Part shown: piece after piece, positions 28,754 to 36,042 of the stretch | How positions within the stretch are numbered: the stretch's first letter is position 1 | Layout: each line of letters opens with the position of its first letter | From: a bacterium | GTDB taxonomy: Bacteria > Krumholzibacteriota > Krumholzibacteriia > LZORAL124-64-63 | Length of the DNA stretch: 64,000 nt | Assembly (NCBI GenBank): GCA_016712675.1 | Contig: JADJQR010000001.1 | Location: 2,046,001 to 2,110,000, forward strand | Direction of reading: 5' to 3' | Program-made: the position numbers and the translations under genes | Notes under the pieces: model-generated | What the model was told of the DNA's origin: nothing | The model's database searches: none | Seen by the model: only the letters and a program-made list of their open reading frames with translations

Positions 28754-29520
28754 TGGGTTTCGCGTTCATCGAGCCCTGGCACCTGTTCCTGCCCCGGCAG
28801 GCGGGCCATGTCGTGGCCATCTGCGGGTCCGGCGGCAAGACCTCGCTCCTGGGCGAGATTGCGCGCGTGTGGGCCGGCGACGGTCTGCCGGTGGTGGCGA
28901 CCACGACCACGCGCACGGGCCCGGTGCCCGGCTTCTTCGGTGCGGGCCCCGGCGACGATGGCGACCGGCCGGTCGCCGGCAACCTGCCGTTCCGGCATGC
29001 GGGGACGCGACCGGACGGCAAGTGGCAGGGCCTGACGGCGGCGGACGCCGACGCGCTGGAGGGCCTGGTGGTGGTGGAGGTGGACGGCGCCGCCGGGCTT
29101 CCCTTCAAGTACTATCGCGCGGGCGAGCCCGTGTGGCCGTCGCGCACCTCGCTGGCGATGGTGGTCATGGGTGTCGGGGGCGTGGGCGAGCCGGCTGGCA
29201 GCGTGGTGCACCGCCTCGGACGGTCCGGGGTGATCGACCCGGTCGGGGTCGGTCCCGGCGACATCTGGCAATGGGACCACGCCCACGCCCTGCTGACGGC
29301 TCCCGGCGGCTACCTGGCACAGGTGCCGGCCGACGTGCCCGTCGTGCTGGTGCTGGCGGGACTCGAGCAGCAGCCGGACAGTGTCGGCCTGTTCGAATTC
29401 ACCGGGCGCGCGATGGATCACCCGCGCGTGCCGCTGGTCGTGTTCTGCAGCCGCGGCGAGGAGGGCCTGGTCCTGCGGGCAGCCTGCCGGGAGGAATCCG
29501 GCGATGATGACGACGGCTGA
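28753..29520 (+). CDS. yqeC: Selenium-dependent hydroxylase accessory protein YqeC
   Basis: A 255-residue P-loop protein of the YqeC family: ICGSGGKTSLL (23-33) with Gly25-Thr30 as the nucleotide loop, PVVATTTTRTG, VVVEVDGAAGLPFKYYR and a C-terminal half with GVIDPVG. YqeC is a comparative-genomics marker for selenium-dependent molybdenum hydroxylases (xanthine or purine hydroxylases with labile selenium); its biochemical step is not established. It is coupled by overlap to the glycosyltransferase upstream and to the nucleotidyltransferase gene downstream. Confidence 0.8.
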   Translation: MGFAFIEPWHLFLPRQAGHVVAICGSGGKTSLLGEIARVWAGDGLPVVATTTTRTGPVPGFFGAGPGDDGDRPVAGNLPFRHAGTRPDGKWQGLTAADADALEGLVVVEVDGAAGLPFKYYRAGEPVWPSRTSLAMVVMGVGGVGEPAGSVVHRLGRSGVIDPVGVGPGDIWQWDHAHALLTAPGGYLAQVPADVPVVLVLAGLEQQPDSVGLFEFTGRAMDHPRVPLVVFCSRGEEGLVLRAACREESGDDDDG

Positions 29521-30169
29521 GCCGTCGGGCCCGGGCCGCGGCGATGTCGTGCTCGTGCTCTGCCGCGGGGCGAGCCGCAGGTTCGGCGCGCCCAAGGCGC
29601 TGGCGACCGTCGGGACCGACCCGCGACCACTGCTGGCGCGCGTGGCAGCCACGTACGCGCGCACGGATCTGGGCCTGCTCCTGGTGGTGACCACTGCGGA
29701 CCAGGTGCAGGGCTGTTGCGCCTGCCTGGACGGGGCGGACGCACCGGCGTTCGCGGTGGTGGCCGGGACTGCGGGCGGCGACACGGCGCTGACGATGGCC
29801 CTGGCCTCGGCCTGGCTGCAGCAGCAGGGCCAAGCGGTCACCCGCGTGTGGGCCCACCCGGTGGACCTGCCCCGCGTGCGTCACCGCACGCTGGTGCAGC
29901 TGGCGCGCGTGGCTGCGTCCGTCCCCGCGCTGCCGGTGCGGCCGGCCTGGGGCGGGCAGCCGGGCCACCCGGTGGTCGTGCCGCACGAACTGCTGGCGCG
30001 GCTGGCGCCGGCCGCGTCGGCGAGCGACGTGTCGTGGCGCGCGTTCTATGCGGGCGAAGTGGCGGCGGGCCGTGCGCACGCCGCCGTCGAGGTGCCGGTG
30101 GCCGACCCGGGCGTGGTGCTGGACCACGACGATCCGGGTGACCCGGCCTGGCCGGACGGGGAGGGCTGA
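29504..30169 (+). CDS. MobA/MocA-like nucleotidyltransferase
   Basis: A 221-residue NTP-transferase-fold protein. The N-terminal nucleotide loop appears as LCRGASRRFGAPKAL, a diverged form of the usual LAAGxSxRxGxxK; later come WAHPVDLPRVRHRTL (normally PxDxP) and GHPVVVPHELL (normally GHP). Such enzymes attach CMP or GMP to molybdopterin; in molybdenum hydroxylase clusters the cytidylyltransferase (MocA) is expected. The loss of two Gly/Ala residues in the loop leaves activity uncertain. It starts at 29504 after GGAGGA and overlaps yqeC by 17 bp, with xdhC 3 bp downstream. Confidence 0.72.
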   Translation: MMTTAEPSGPGRGDVVLVLCRGASRRFGAPKALATVGTDPRPLLARVAATYARTDLGLLLVVTTADQVQGCCACLDGADAPAFAVVAGTAGGDTALTMALASAWLQQQGQAVTRVWAHPVDLPRVRHRTLVQLARVAASVPALPVRPAWGGQPGHPVVVPHELLARLAPAASASDVSWRAFYAGEVAAGRAHAAVEVPVADPGVVLDHDDPGDPAWPDGEG

Positions 30170-30172
30170 GCG

Positions 30173-31039
30173 ATGGCGGACGATCCCTGGCGCACGCCCT
30201 GCGAGGGCGATGTGCTGCTGGAACTGGCGGCCATGGTGCGCGAGCAGCGGGCGGGCGTGCTGGCCACCGTGATCGGGGCCGAACGGTCGACCCCGCGCCA
30301 GCCGGGCGCGAAGATGATCATCCACGCCGACGGCCACCTGACCGGAAGCGTGGGGGGCGGCCGGGCCGAGGCACACGTGGTGGCGGAAGCGGCCCAGGTT
30401 GCTGCCGGCGGTGCCTGCCGCACCGTGTCGATCGACCTGGACGGCGATCTGGGCGTGTGCGGCGGCCGGATGTCCGTCTTCCTCGAACCGGTGCTGCGGG
30501 CGGTCCCGTTCGTGGTCATCGGGTGCGGACACGTCGGCCGCGCCCTGGCGACGGTGGGGCGCACGCTGCCGTTCCGCTTCCTGCTGGTGGACGACCGCGC
30601 CGACATGCTGGTCGGCCTGCCCGCCGGCGGGAGCCTGCAGGCGGTGGCCTGCGGGCCCGGCGAACTGGCGGGCGTGCTCCAGGGCGCGGCGGGCGGGGCC
30701 GTGCTGGTGGCCAGCCGCGGCCACGCGTGCGACGCGGACTATCTCGAGGCCCTGCTGCGGGCCGAGGCCGCCCTGTCGCGACCGTTCGCCTTCATCGGCC
30801 TGCTCGGCAGCCGCGCCAAGTCGGCGCGCATCCTGGCCGAACTGGCGGACCGCGGCATCGGGGCCGAGGCGCTGGCCCGTGTGCGGGCGCCGGTCGGGCT
30901 GGATCTCGGGGACGAGACGCCGGCCGAGATCGCCCTCAGCGTGCTGGCCGAAGCGCTGGCCGTGCTGCGCGGGCGCGAGTTGCTGCGCGATGGCGACGGC
31001 CGGGAGCTGGGCATCCGCCTGCGGAGGCGGCGGACGTGA
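30173..31039 (+). CDS. xdhC: XdhC/CoxI family molybdenum hydroxylase chaperone
   Basis: A 288-residue XdhC-type protein. The N-terminal XdhC_CoxI domain has VLATVIGAERSTPRQPGAKM and TGSVGGGRAEAHVV; the C-terminal Rossmann-like domain has FVVIGCGHVGRALATVG and LLGSRAKSARILAEL, and ends near DETPAEIALSVLAEAL. XdhC protects and sulfurates (or selenates) the molybdenum cofactor before insertion into xanthine-dehydrogenase-family enzymes. It overlaps yqeB by 4 bp. No hydroxylase large, medium or small subunit lies in the window. Confidence 0.88.
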   Translation: MADDPWRTPCEGDVLLELAAMVREQRAGVLATVIGAERSTPRQPGAKMIIHADGHLTGSVGGGRAEAHVVAEAAQVAAGGACRTVSIDLDGDLGVCGGRMSVFLEPVLRAVPFVVIGCGHVGRALATVGRTLPFRFLLVDDRADMLVGLPAGGSLQAVACGPGELAGVLQGAAGGAVLVASRGHACDADYLEALLRAEAALSRPFAFIGLLGSRAKSARILAELADRGIGAEALARVRAPVGLDLGDETPAEIALSVLAEALAVLRGRELLRDGDGRELGIRLRRRRT

Positions 31040-31851
31040 GCAGCGGCGGTGGCATCTGGATCCAGGGCGCGGGCGAGCTGGGTTCGGCGGTAGCCGTGTG
31101 CCTGGTGCGCGCGGGCTACCGCGTGGTGCTCGCCGAGACAGCGCTGCCGATGGCGGTCCGGCGCCTGGTGTGCTTCGCCGAGGCGGTCTACGCCGGCCAG
31201 GTGGAGGTGGCGGGCATCGCCGGCCACCTGCGGGACGGACACCAGGCGGGTTTCGGCGAGGGCGTCGTGGACATCATCGTCGATCCGGCCGGCGTGCAGC
31301 TGGTGCGCCTGCGTCCGCTCGCCTACGTCGACGCGCGCCTGGCCAAGCGTCCGCCGACGTCCCCTGACCCGGGCCCGATCCCGCGCATCGGTCTGGGGCC
31401 GGGGTTCACCTGCGGCGTGGATGCGGACCTGATCGTGGAGACCCATCGCGAGGCCGGGCCCGGGCGCGTGATCGAGCACGGCGCGGCGGCGCCCGACACG
31501 GGCGTGCCCGGGGTGGTGGGCGGGCAGGCGCTGGCCCGGCTGCTGCGCGCGCCGGCAGCCGGGCGGCTGCGCCCGCGGTGCGCCATCGGCGACCTGGTCA
31601 CCCAGGGCCAGGTCGTGGGCGAGGTCGGGGGACTGCCGGTTGTCGCCGGGCTGGACGGGTTGCTGAGGGGCCTGGTGCACGAACGCGCGGAACTTCACGC
31701 GGGCGTCAAGGTTGGAGATGTCGATCCCCGCGGCGCCAGCATCGACCCGCGCGCCGTCTCGGACAAGGGGTGGGCCGTTGGCGATGGTGTGGTCGAGGCC
31801 CTGGCCCGGTTGGGTGTCAGCGCGGGCAGATGGGGCGGGGTCGCCGATTGA
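31036..31851 (+). CDS. yqeB: Selenium-dependent molybdenum cofactor protein YqeB
   Basis: A 271-residue protein of the YqeB/EF2563 family: an N-terminal Rossmann-type start IWIQGAGELGSAVAVCLVRAGY, ETALPMAVRRLVCFAEAVYAG, GLGPGFTCGVDADLIVETHR and a C-terminal domain ending in WAVGDGVVEAL. Like YqeC it marks genomes with selenium-dependent molybdenum hydroxylases; its reaction is unknown. The GTG start overlaps the xdhC stop (GTGA). It closes a five-gene overlapping operon that begins at 27608. Confidence 0.82.
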   Translation: MSSGGGIWIQGAGELGSAVAVCLVRAGYRVVLAETALPMAVRRLVCFAEAVYAGQVEVAGIAGHLRDGHQAGFGEGVVDIIVDPAGVQLVRLRPLAYVDARLAKRPPTSPDPGPIPRIGLGPGFTCGVDADLIVETHREAGPGRVIEHGAAAPDTGVPGVVGGQALARLLRAPAAGRLRPRCAIGDLVTQGQVVGEVGGLPVVAGLDGLLRGLVHERAELHAGVKVGDVDPRGASIDPRAVSDKGWAVGDGVVEALARLGVSAGRWGGVAD

Positions 31852-31883
31852 CAGAGAGGGGCCCCGGCAATTATGTAAGGGGG

Positions 31884-31916
31884 GGCTCCGGCTGCTCGAC
31901 CGGGCCTTTCGTTTTC
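31884..31916 (+). terminator. Possible terminator after yqeB
   Basis: GGCTCCGG, an eight-base loop and CCGGGCC pair imperfectly (one bulge), followed by TTTCGTTTTC. The stem is weak but the T-rich tail is good and the place fits an operon end. Confidence 0.35.
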
Positions 31917-31969
31917 TGGGGGCGTCGGGTGCGACGCCGCAGCAGCTTTCCGTGGCTGGAGGTAAGCAC

Positions 31970-33157
31970 GTGATCGGATTGGGCATGAACCACGTGGGCA
32001 GGCGCGCATGGGTCGCGGCTCTCGGTCTGGCGGCGTTGTTGGGCGCCCGGGATGCCGCAGCGGAATGCCAGCCGGGGCAGATGCAGGAAGCCAACCTGCA
32101 GTACGTCGAGGCCAAGAAGGCACTCGACGCCCAGAACTGGGATCAGGCGCTGCCGAGCCTTCAGTCCATCATCCAGACGTGCCCCGAGCATGTCGAGGCG
32201 ATGCGGGGCATCGGCATCGCGCAGGTCGGCAAGGAGCAGTACGAACTGGCGGCGAGGGCTTTCCAGCGGGTCATCGAATTGCGCGGCGAGGACGTGCAGG
32301 CCGGGGACTTTGACAACCTCGCCCGGGCTTATGTTCGCCAGAAGCTCTACAAAGAAGCGCGCGCCGAGTACATGAAGGCCGAGCAGCTGGCGCCGGACGA
32401 CTGCGGCCTGCTGTTCAACCTGGCGTCGATCCATGATGCGGTCGGCTTCTCGACGCAGGCGGTCGACGTCTGTCAGCACCTGCTCGACCTCGACGCCGAA
32501 TGCCCGAAGGCCCAGGAGAAGGTGCTGGTGCTGATCGCCAAGGCGGCCGGTCGCGCCAGCGAGCAGCAGAAGCGCGCTGGCAACAACGAGCGCGCCCAGT
32601 ACTATATGGAGCTGTCGCAGCAGTACGGTGGCCAAGCCGGCGGTTCGACGACCAGCGACGTGGCCAAGCAGAAGATGAAGGCCGGCGACTACGCCGGCGC
32701 GGCGGCGCTCTACGAGAGCATGCTGGCCAAGAACGCGGAACTGACGAATGCTTGGCTGAACCTGGCCCGCGCCAAGGACCAGGCCGGGGACAAGCCGGGC
32801 AGCGTCGAGGCCTACGCGAAGTACCTTGCGCTCAAGCCGACCGACACCACGGAATGGGGCGCCATGCTGCAGGTGATGGTGGAGGCCGGTCGGTGCGGCG
32901 ATGCGGCCTCCCAGGCCACGCGGGCCTATGACGAGCACCGGGCGAAGGGCCACGAGGCGGTCGCGCCGATCCTGTTCTCGTGGGGCCTGGCGTTGGAATG
33001 CCAGAAGGAATACGATGCCGCGCGCACCAAGTTCGCGCAGTGCGCCGAGAGCGGCAGCGCGCGCTATTCGGCGGCGGCCCGGCAGCAGGTCGAGCGCATG
33101 GAAGGCCTCAAGGCCGTGGCCGAGGCGGAGCGGAAGAAGGCCGCCGGCGGCCGCTGA
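31970..33157 (+). CDS. Exported tetratricopeptide repeat protein
   Basis: A 395-residue protein with a signal sequence (core AWVAALGLAALLGARDAAA) and at least six TPR-like helical pairs: YVEAKKALDAQNWDQALP, GKEQYELAARAFQRVIEL, YKEARAEYMKAEQLAPDD, AAALYESMLAKN and others. TPR arrays bind protein partners; no catalytic domain is present. I chose GTG at 31970 because GGAGGT lies 6 nt upstream; ATG at 31985 in the same frame would also give a signal peptide. A hairpin with a T-run follows the stop by 36 bp. Confidence 0.75.
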   Translation: MIGLGMNHVGRRAWVAALGLAALLGARDAAAECQPGQMQEANLQYVEAKKALDAQNWDQALPSLQSIIQTCPEHVEAMRGIGIAQVGKEQYELAARAFQRVIELRGEDVQAGDFDNLARAYVRQKLYKEARAEYMKAEQLAPDDCGLLFNLASIHDAVGFSTQAVDVCQHLLDLDAECPKAQEKVLVLIAKAAGRASEQQKRAGNNERAQYYMELSQQYGGQAGGSTTSDVAKQKMKAGDYAGAAALYESMLAKNAELTNAWLNLARAKDQAGDKPGSVEAYAKYLALKPTDTTEWGAMLQVMVEAGRCGDAASQATRAYDEHRAKGHEAVAPILFSWGLALECQKEYDAARTKFAQCAESGSARYSAAARQQVERMEGLKAVAEAERKKAAGGR

Positions 33158-33192
33158 CCGGGGTGGATGAACCGCCCACGGTGTGCGATATT

Positions 33193-33230
33193 GTCCCCGC
33201 GGGTCGCGCAGGCGGCCCGCGGGGCTTTTT
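33193..33230 (+). terminator. Rho-independent terminator between the TPR gene and dapL
   Basis: CCCCGCGGG (33193-33201) pairs with CCCGCGGGG (33214-33222) around a 12-nt loop and is followed by CTTTTTCG. It ends only 28 bp before the next start codon. A weak promoter-like TGGATG-17-TATTGT (33164-33192) directly abuts the left arm. Confidence 0.7.
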
Positions 33231-33258
33231 CGTGCCGCCGAGGGGCGGGGAGGTTCGC

Positions 33259-34413
33259 GTGGGACGCCTGCAGAAGCTGCCGCCATACCTGTTCGCCGCA
33301 CTGGATGCGGCCAAGCGTCGGGCCCGCGAATCCGGAGCTTCGGTCATCGACCTGGGCATCGGCGATCCGGATCGGCCGACGCCCGCGGAGTTGATCCGCG
33401 TCATGACCGAAGCGATCGCCGACCCGGCTTGCCATCGGTACCCGGCGCAACGCGGCGATGCGGACCTCAAACGGGCCATCGCGGGCTGGTTGCGGCGGCG
33501 CCACGGCGTGGAAGTGGATCCGTCCACGCAGGTGCTGGTGCTGATCGGCAGCAAGGAAGGTCTGGCGCACCTGCCGGTCACCTGCGTGCAGGAGGGCGAC
33601 AACACGCTGGTGCCCGACATCGGCTACCCCGTCTATGCGCAGGCGACGATCCTGGCCGGCGGCACTCCGCGCACCTTCCGGTTGCGGGCCGCGAACGGCT
33701 TCCTGCCGGACCTGGACGAGGTGGCGGCGCTGATGGACGACCGCACGCGCCTCCTCTTCCTGAACTACCCCAACAACCCGACCGGGGCAACCGCGGACCA
33801 GGGGTTCTGGCGTCGCGCCGCGGACCTCTGCGCGCGGCGGGGCGTGACGCTGGTCAATGATGCGGCGTACCTGGAGATGTCGCTGGATGGGCTGCCGCAG
33901 CCGTGCCTGCTGGGCACTGCCGACCCTGCGCGCGAACGTGTGATCGAGTTGCACAGCCTCTCGAAGATGTTCAACATGACCGGCTGGCGCGTCGCCTTCG
34001 CGGTCGGGCATCCCGAGCTGGTCGAGGCACTCGGCCGGGTGAAGGACACGATGGACAGCGGCGTCTTCACAGCCATTCAGCGCACGGCGGCCTACGCCCT
34101 GGGTCCGGATTTCGACCGGCTGCTGGCCGGAGTCGCCGAGCCGTATGCCGCGCGTCGCGAGAAGCTGGTACCCAGGCTGGCTGCAGCCGGGTACGAGGTG
34201 TTTCCTTCCCGGGCGACGTTTTATGTCTGGTGCCGAATCCCGGGCAACGAGGAGGCGGCCGCCTTCTGCCAGCGTGCGCTGTCCGAGATCGGTGTCGTGG
34301 TCACGCCCGGCACGGGTTTCGGCAGCGGGGGCGAAGGCTGGTTCCGCCTCAGCCTGACGGCGTCCGAGGTCGACCTCGAGGAGGGCGCACGGCGCCTGGC
34401 GGGCTGGACATGA
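33259..34413 (+). CDS. dapL: Class I/II aminotransferase, LL-diaminopimelate aminotransferase-like
   Basis: A 384-residue PLP enzyme of fold type I. Family blocks: VIDLGIGDPDRPTP, RYPAQRGDADLKRAI, FLNYPNNPTGATA, NDAAYLEM, and the Schiff-base lysine Lys236 in SLSKMFNMTGWRVAFAVG, with the C-terminal arginine region GWFRLSLT. The pattern GIGDPDxPTP plus SKxxNMTGWR is typical of DapL, which makes LL-diaminopimelate for lysine and peptidoglycan; alanine or aspartate aminotransferases of the same subgroup remain possible. The GTG start has GGGGAGG upstream; the frame runs further 5' but through a terminator. It overlaps folB by 4 bp. Confidence 0.75.
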   Translation: MGRLQKLPPYLFAALDAAKRRARESGASVIDLGIGDPDRPTPAELIRVMTEAIADPACHRYPAQRGDADLKRAIAGWLRRRHGVEVDPSTQVLVLIGSKEGLAHLPVTCVQEGDNTLVPDIGYPVYAQATILAGGTPRTFRLRAANGFLPDLDEVAALMDDRTRLLFLNYPNNPTGATADQGFWRRAADLCARRGVTLVNDAAYLEMSLDGLPQPCLLGTADPARERVIELHSLSKMFNMTGWRVAFAVGHPELVEALGRVKDTMDSGVFTAIQRTAAYALGPDFDRLLAGVAEPYAARREKLVPRLAAAGYEVFPSRATFYVWCRIPGNEEAAAFCQRALSEIGVVVTPGTGFGSGGEGWFRLSLTASEVDLEEGARRLAGWT

Positions 34414-34805
34414 TCGACCGCCTGCGTCTGGTCGGCATCGATGTCTACGCGTTCCACGGCGCCCACCCGGCCGAGCGCGAACTGGGCCAGAGGTTCAGCG
34501 TCGACGTCGAACTGGCTGCCGACCTGGAGGCGGCGGCCGTACGCGACGACCTGGCGCTCGGCATCGACTACGCGGCGGTGCATGCGAAGGTCGTGGAGAC
34601 GGCCACCGGTTGCCGCTGCCTGCTGATCGAGGCGCTGGCGGCCCGGCTGTGTCGGGAGCTGCTGCTCGCGTTTCCCGCAGCCGCGGTGCAGGTGACGGTG
34701 CGCAAGACGCAGCCGCCGATCGAGGGCTTCTACGGACACGCCGAGGTCACGCTGTCGCGCGACCGCGCCTGGCTGTTGCGCGCCGAGGGCGGGGCCCCGC
34801 GATGA
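34410..34805 (+). CDS. folB: Dihydroneopterin aldolase
   Basis: A 131-residue folate enzyme that cleaves dihydroneopterin to hydroxymethyl-dihydropterin. It opens with LRLVGIDVYAFHGAHPAERELGQ (family: GxxxGVxxxE variants) and contains DDLALGIDYAAVHAKV, LIEALAARLC and VTVRKTQPPIEG with the C-terminal catalytic lysine region. Length is typical for the 120-130-residue family. It overlaps the aminotransferase and folK by 4 bp each (ATGA), giving two consecutive folate steps in adjacent coupled genes. Confidence 0.9.
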   Translation: MIDRLRLVGIDVYAFHGAHPAERELGQRFSVDVELAADLEAAAVRDDLALGIDYAAVHAKVVETATGCRCLLIEALAARLCRELLLAFPAAAVQVTVRKTQPPIEGFYGHAEVTLSRDRAWLLRAEGGAPR

Positions 34806-35389
34806 ACCGGCCTGGCGTGGTGGCCTATCTAGGACTGGGAAGCAACCAGGGCGACCGCCTGGCTGAGCTGCGGCACGCGGTGGCCGGTCTCTCGGGCCTG
34901 CCGGGCGTGGCGATCACGGCGGTCAGCGGCGTCTGGGAAACCGAACACGTGGGGGAGGGCTGCCAGGACCCGTACCTGAACGCCTGCGTCGAAGTGCGGA
35001 CCGCTCTGGCCCCGCTGCAGCTGCTGGACGCCCTGAAGAGGCTCGAAGCCGCTGCCGGTCGCAGCCTGGACGGGCACGGGCAGCCACGGCCGATCGACCT
35101 GGACATTCTGCTCTATGGGGACCTGGTCTGCGCAGGCCCGCGCCTGCGGGTGCCGCACCCGGAACTGGCGAGGCGGGCGTTCGTCCTGGAGCCGTTGGCC
35201 CAGATCGCGGCCTCGGTGGTTTGCCCCGATTCGGGGGAGACAATCGGCGACTCGTGTGCGAAAATAAGGCGTAAAGGTGGGCCGTGGGTGCGGCCGTACT
35301 GCGGCGGGGGCCTGCGGGATCCGGGCCCGGCATGCGAACAAGGAGGACCGGGGTGCTGCCCTGGCGCTACATCGTCGTCGAAGGCGTGA
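34802..35389 (+). CDS. folK: 2-amino-4-hydroxy-6-hydroxymethyldihydropteridine pyrophosphokinase
   Basis: A 195-residue HPPK, which pyrophosphorylates hydroxymethyl-dihydropterin. Signatures: YLGLGSNQGDR, YLNACVEVRT, the catalytic GQPRPIDLDILLYG and VPHPELARRAFVLEPL. The core ends near residue 155; a further tail of about 35 Gly/Pro/Cys-rich residues overlaps the start of the kinase gene downstream and looks unselected, so the tail may simply reflect a lost earlier stop codon. It follows folB directly. Confidence 0.92.
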   Translation: MNRPGVVAYLGLGSNQGDRLAELRHAVAGLSGLPGVAITAVSGVWETEHVGEGCQDPYLNACVEVRTALAPLQLLDALKRLEAAAGRSLDGHGQPRPIDLDILLYGDLVCAGPRLRVPHPELARRAFVLEPLAQIAASVVCPDSGETIGDSCAKIRRKGGPWVRPYCGGGLRDPGPACEQGGPGCCPGATSSSKA

Positions 35390-35997
35390 TCGGGGTCGGC
35401 AAGACCAGCCTCACCAAGCTCCTGGCGACACGGCTGGGGGGGCGGCTCAACCTCGAGGTTGTCGAGGAGAACCCGTTCCTGGCGAAATTCTACCGCGACC
35501 GGGAAGCGTTCGCGTTCCAGACGCAGATCTTCTTCCTGCTCAGTCGCTACCGGCAGCAGCTGGGACTCGGTCAACAGGACCTGTTCAATGCGGCGCTGGT
35601 GTCGGACTACCTGTTCGCCAAGGACCGGATCTTCGCGAACCTGAACCTGGCCGACGACGAACTGGTGCTGTACGGTCAACTGGCCTCCATCCTCGAGCAG
35701 CGCGTGTTGAAGCCCGATCTGGTGATCTACCTGCAGGCGCGGACCGAGGTGCTGCAGCAGCGCATCCGCTGGCGCGGCCGCTCGTTCGAACAGGAGATGG
35801 AGCCGGAATACCTGGAGGCGCTCAATGCGGCCTACAGCTACTTTTTCCATCACTACAAGGACGCGCCGCTGCTGGTGGTCAACACGGACAATCTCGACTT
35901 CGTCAACGTGCCCGGGGATTTCGAGATGCTGTTCGGGCAACTGACCGAGAAGTTCGCGGGGACACGCTACTACGCGCCCGATTCCCGGCCGGCCTGA
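35353..35997 (+). CDS. Deoxynucleoside kinase
   Basis: A 214-residue dNK-family kinase for purine or pyrimidine deoxynucleoside salvage. The P-loop is VVEGVIGVGKTSL, followed by EENPFLAKFYRD, the DYLFAKDRIF segment, LVIYLQARTEVLQQRIRWRGR (LID arginines) and YLEALNAAYSYFF. The GTG start at 35353 has a perfect AGGAGG 6 nt upstream, which is stronger evidence than the longer open frame from 35284. It overlaps the folK tail by 37 bp. The folK-dNK-panB order is frequent in several Gram-negative phyla. Confidence 0.88.
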   Translation: MLPWRYIVVEGVIGVGKTSLTKLLATRLGGRLNLEVVEENPFLAKFYRDREAFAFQTQIFFLLSRYRQQLGLGQQDLFNAALVSDYLFAKDRIFANLNLADDELVLYGQLASILEQRVLKPDLVIYLQARTEVLQQRIRWRGRSFEQEMEPEYLEALNAAYSYFFHHYKDAPLLVVNTDNLDFVNVPGDFEMLFGQLTEKFAGTRYYAPDSRPA

Positions 35998-36042
35998 CCG
36001 GCCGCGCATCCCTGCCGGCGATGTCCGGCGGAAAGGCCTCCG

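Noticed and set aside
33903-34409. Upstream extension of the folB frame into dapL
   Set aside because: The ATG at 34410 overlaps the dapL stop and begins the known N-terminus of dihydroneopterin aldolase.
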